Origin: Pontiellaceae bacterium
GTDB lineage: Bacteria; Verrucomicrobiota; Kiritimatiellia; Kiritimatiellales; Tichowtungiaceae
DNA: 32,407 nucleotides
Direction of reading: 5' to 3'
Assembly: GCA_029939835.1 (NCBI GenBank)
Contig: JAOZSE010000009.1
Location: forward strand, 1-32,407
Both the position numbers and the translations under genes were made by a program. Position 1 is the stretch's first letter. Each line of letters begins with the position of its first letter. Below the pieces are notes generated by a model. The model saw only the letters and a list, made by a program, of their open reading frames with translations. It had not been told where the DNA came from and did no database searches. Below, one piece after another: positions 31,157 to 32,407 of this stretch.

Positions 31157-31273
31157 AATTTCAGCGGAACGCTACCACATTTTTTCCGTCAATAAAGGCT
31201 TCTCTTCCGCCGAAAGTCTGGCATTGTCCCGCGTTTTTGCGCAGAGTACCCATAACCGTGAGGAGGATCGATC

Positions 31274-32149
31274 ATGATTAAAAAAGGCGGAACCTATGTG
31301 GTGATGGGGCTTTTAAATACGGATTCCATCGCCTATGCCACCGGCAAGATGATTGAGGATCTCGGCGGCAACGTCATTTATACCGTGCAGAATGAGCGCA
31401 TGAAAAAGGTCTTTTTTGACCGCGGCTGTACCGACCTTCCGCAGGAAATTAAAGATGCCATGGTCATCAAGTACTGCGATGTCACCAACGAAGATGAAGT
31501 GCGCAGTGTCTTTAACGACATCGGCGACATCGACGGCCTCGTTCACTCCGTCGCCTTCGCGAACCCGAAAACCTGCCTCGGAAACCAGATGTACACCAGC
31601 TCGTACGATGATATTAAACAGGGCTTTCACATCAGCTGTGTTTCGCTGGCGACCGTTTCCCAGTTCGCACAGGAGCACATGCCGAACGGCGGCTCGATTG
31701 TAACGATATCCTTCGCCTCCCAGCTCGCGTTTCCTTACTACAACTGGATGGGCGTCAATAAAGCCGCACTCGAAGCACTGGTTCGCGCGCTGGCCCGTGA
31801 GTTTGGCCGCGAACATGTCCGCGTAAACGCGGTTTCGGCCGGCCCGCTCGCCACTAAAGCCGCCAAGTCGATCCCCCACTTTGCGCATCTGGCTCAAACC
31901 TGGAAAAAGATCAGCCCGCTTCCCTGGGACGCGGTCAACGACAAGGGCGAAGTGGCAAACTCCGTTCTCTTCCTGCTCGGGAAATATTCCAAAAAGATCA
32001 CCGGCCAAACCCTCTATGTGGATGGCGGTGCCTCCGCCGTCGGTGGCGAACTGCTCAAACATGAGAAACCCCTCAAGACCATGACCGCAAAAAAGCGCGA
32101 AGCCCGCGAACGGCTCAAACGGATGCAGGAACGGCAGAAAAAGAAATAG
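31274..32149 (+). CDS. fabI: Enoyl-[acyl-carrier-protein] reductase, FabI type
   Basis: Protein of 291 residues, about 25-30 longer than typical FabI. It reduces the enoyl-ACP double bond with NAD(P)H in the last step of each fatty-acid elongation cycle. The SDR fold starts MGLLNTDSIAYATGKMIED with TVQNERMKK; the active site reads PYYNWMGVNKAALEALVRAL, giving the FabI Tyr-x6-Lys pair; NAVSAGPLATKAAKSI and GQTLYVDGGASAVGG follow. The C-terminal 25 or so residues are a Lys/Arg-rich helix (KKREARERLKRMQERQKKK) not found in the standard enzyme. Asn replaces the common Ala before the catalytic Lys. GAGGAGGAT precedes the ATG. Confidence 0.9.
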   Translation: MIKKGGTYVVMGLLNTDSIAYATGKMIEDLGGNVIYTVQNERMKKVFFDRGCTDLPQEIKDAMVIKYCDVTNEDEVRSVFNDIGDIDGLVHSVAFANPKTCLGNQMYTSSYDDIKQGFHISCVSLATVSQFAQEHMPNGGSIVTISFASQLAFPYYNWMGVNKAALEALVRALAREFGREHVRVNAVSAGPLATKAAKSIPHFAHLAQTWKKISPLPWDAVNDKGEVANSVLFLLGKYSKKITGQTLYVDGGASAVGGELLKHEKPLKTMTAKKREARERLKRMQERQKKK

Positions 32150-32161
32150 GGGATTCAGTCG

Positions 32162-32202
32162 AAAGTCGAAATGTCCAATGTCGCGAAAAGACGTTCGACT
32201 TT
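32162..32202 (+). terminator. Inverted repeat after fabI, possible terminator
   Basis: AAAGTCGAA (32162-32170) pairs with TTCGACTTT (32194-32202), 12 bases after the fabI stop. The loop is long (23 bases) and no T-run follows, so termination is only possible. The rest of 32150-32352 shows no gene. Confidence 0.35.
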
Positions 32203-32352
32203 AGGCGTTCAGACCTTTGACTGTATCCCGCCGAATGGCCTGCCAAGCCGTAGCCGATGAGCAGAATCAAAAGCTGGTTTTGGAACACACGTCCGCCTTC
32301 GCAAGACTCCGGCGTGACCGCCTTCTCATTTCGCCTTGCTCATTGCGAAGGC

Positions 32353-32407
32353 TGGTGACCCCAACGGGAATCGAACCCGTGTTGCCAGGATGAAAACCTG
32401 GAGTCCT
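32353..32407 (-). tRNA. tRNA-Glu (anticodon UUC), partial at right edge
   Basis: Read on the minus strand: anticodon arm CCAGG TTTTCAT CCTGG with anticodon TTC, T arm ACGGG TTCGATT CCCGT, the 3' acceptor strand and an encoded CCA. The 5' acceptor strand and D arm lie beyond the window. Confidence 0.93.

Overview
The window looks like bacterial chromosome from the PVC group, most probably a Kiritimatiellota or Verrucomicrobiota relative. This placement is inferred from the mix of very large RHS/YD-repeat proteins with a C39-peptidase-like head, a merged type IV pilus/type II secretion locus, pyruvate phosphate dikinase, a choice-of-anchor-Q beta-helix protein, and GC-rich double-hairpin repeats in nearly every gap. 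No rRNA or taxonomic marker is present to confirm it. Almost all genes are on the minus strand.

Region 1 (1-9600) is an RHS array. A long RHS gene (4928-9646) is followed downstream by three RHS remnants lacking a proper 5' end (to about 4648, 2298 and 320). The long gene and the first two remnants each end in a different C-terminal tip after the conserved RHS core boundary, and each is followed at once, with overlapping or touching ends, by a different small protein with two predicted membrane helices. This matches polymorphic-toxin tip/immunity modules with one expressed copy and stored orphan tips; toxicity is inferred. A plus-strand 83-codon gene (647-898), divergent from an XRE-type regulator (324-587), reappears as a 5'-truncated copy (2297-2537). 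The two share about 208 bases that look identical, lying between modules.

Region 2 (9590-11160) starts with a breakpoint where the RHS gene and glyA, pointing away from each other, have both lost their 5' parts. Next come an ECF sigma factor with an overlapping one-helix membrane partner, and two perfect palindromes 32 bp apart upstream of the sigma gene.

Region 3 (11174-15105) holds ppdK with its terminator and a secreted beta-helix protein.

Region 4 (15296-27713) is one long minus-strand pilus/secretion locus. In transcription order it reads PilT-like ATPase, secretin, GspE/PilB ATPase, GspF/PilC platform, major (pseudo)pilin, PilM-, PilN-, PilO- and PilP/GspC-like proteins, three minor pilin-like proteins and a small proline-rich membrane protein. 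Together these would form an envelope-spanning filament machine: ATPases and platform at the inner membrane, PilMNOP as alignment complex, secretin in the outer membrane. The prepilin peptidase is not in the window.

Region 5 (27880-32407) has a truncated GIY-YIG gene, tRNA-Thr(UGU), two paralogous small membrane proteins, nadB, fabI on the plus strand, and a partial tRNA-Glu(UUC) at the right edge. The most interesting points are the RHS tip array with its shared inter-module sequence, the glyA/RHS breakpoint, and the palindromic repeat class, one member of which appears to be translated in frame inside a pilin-like gene.
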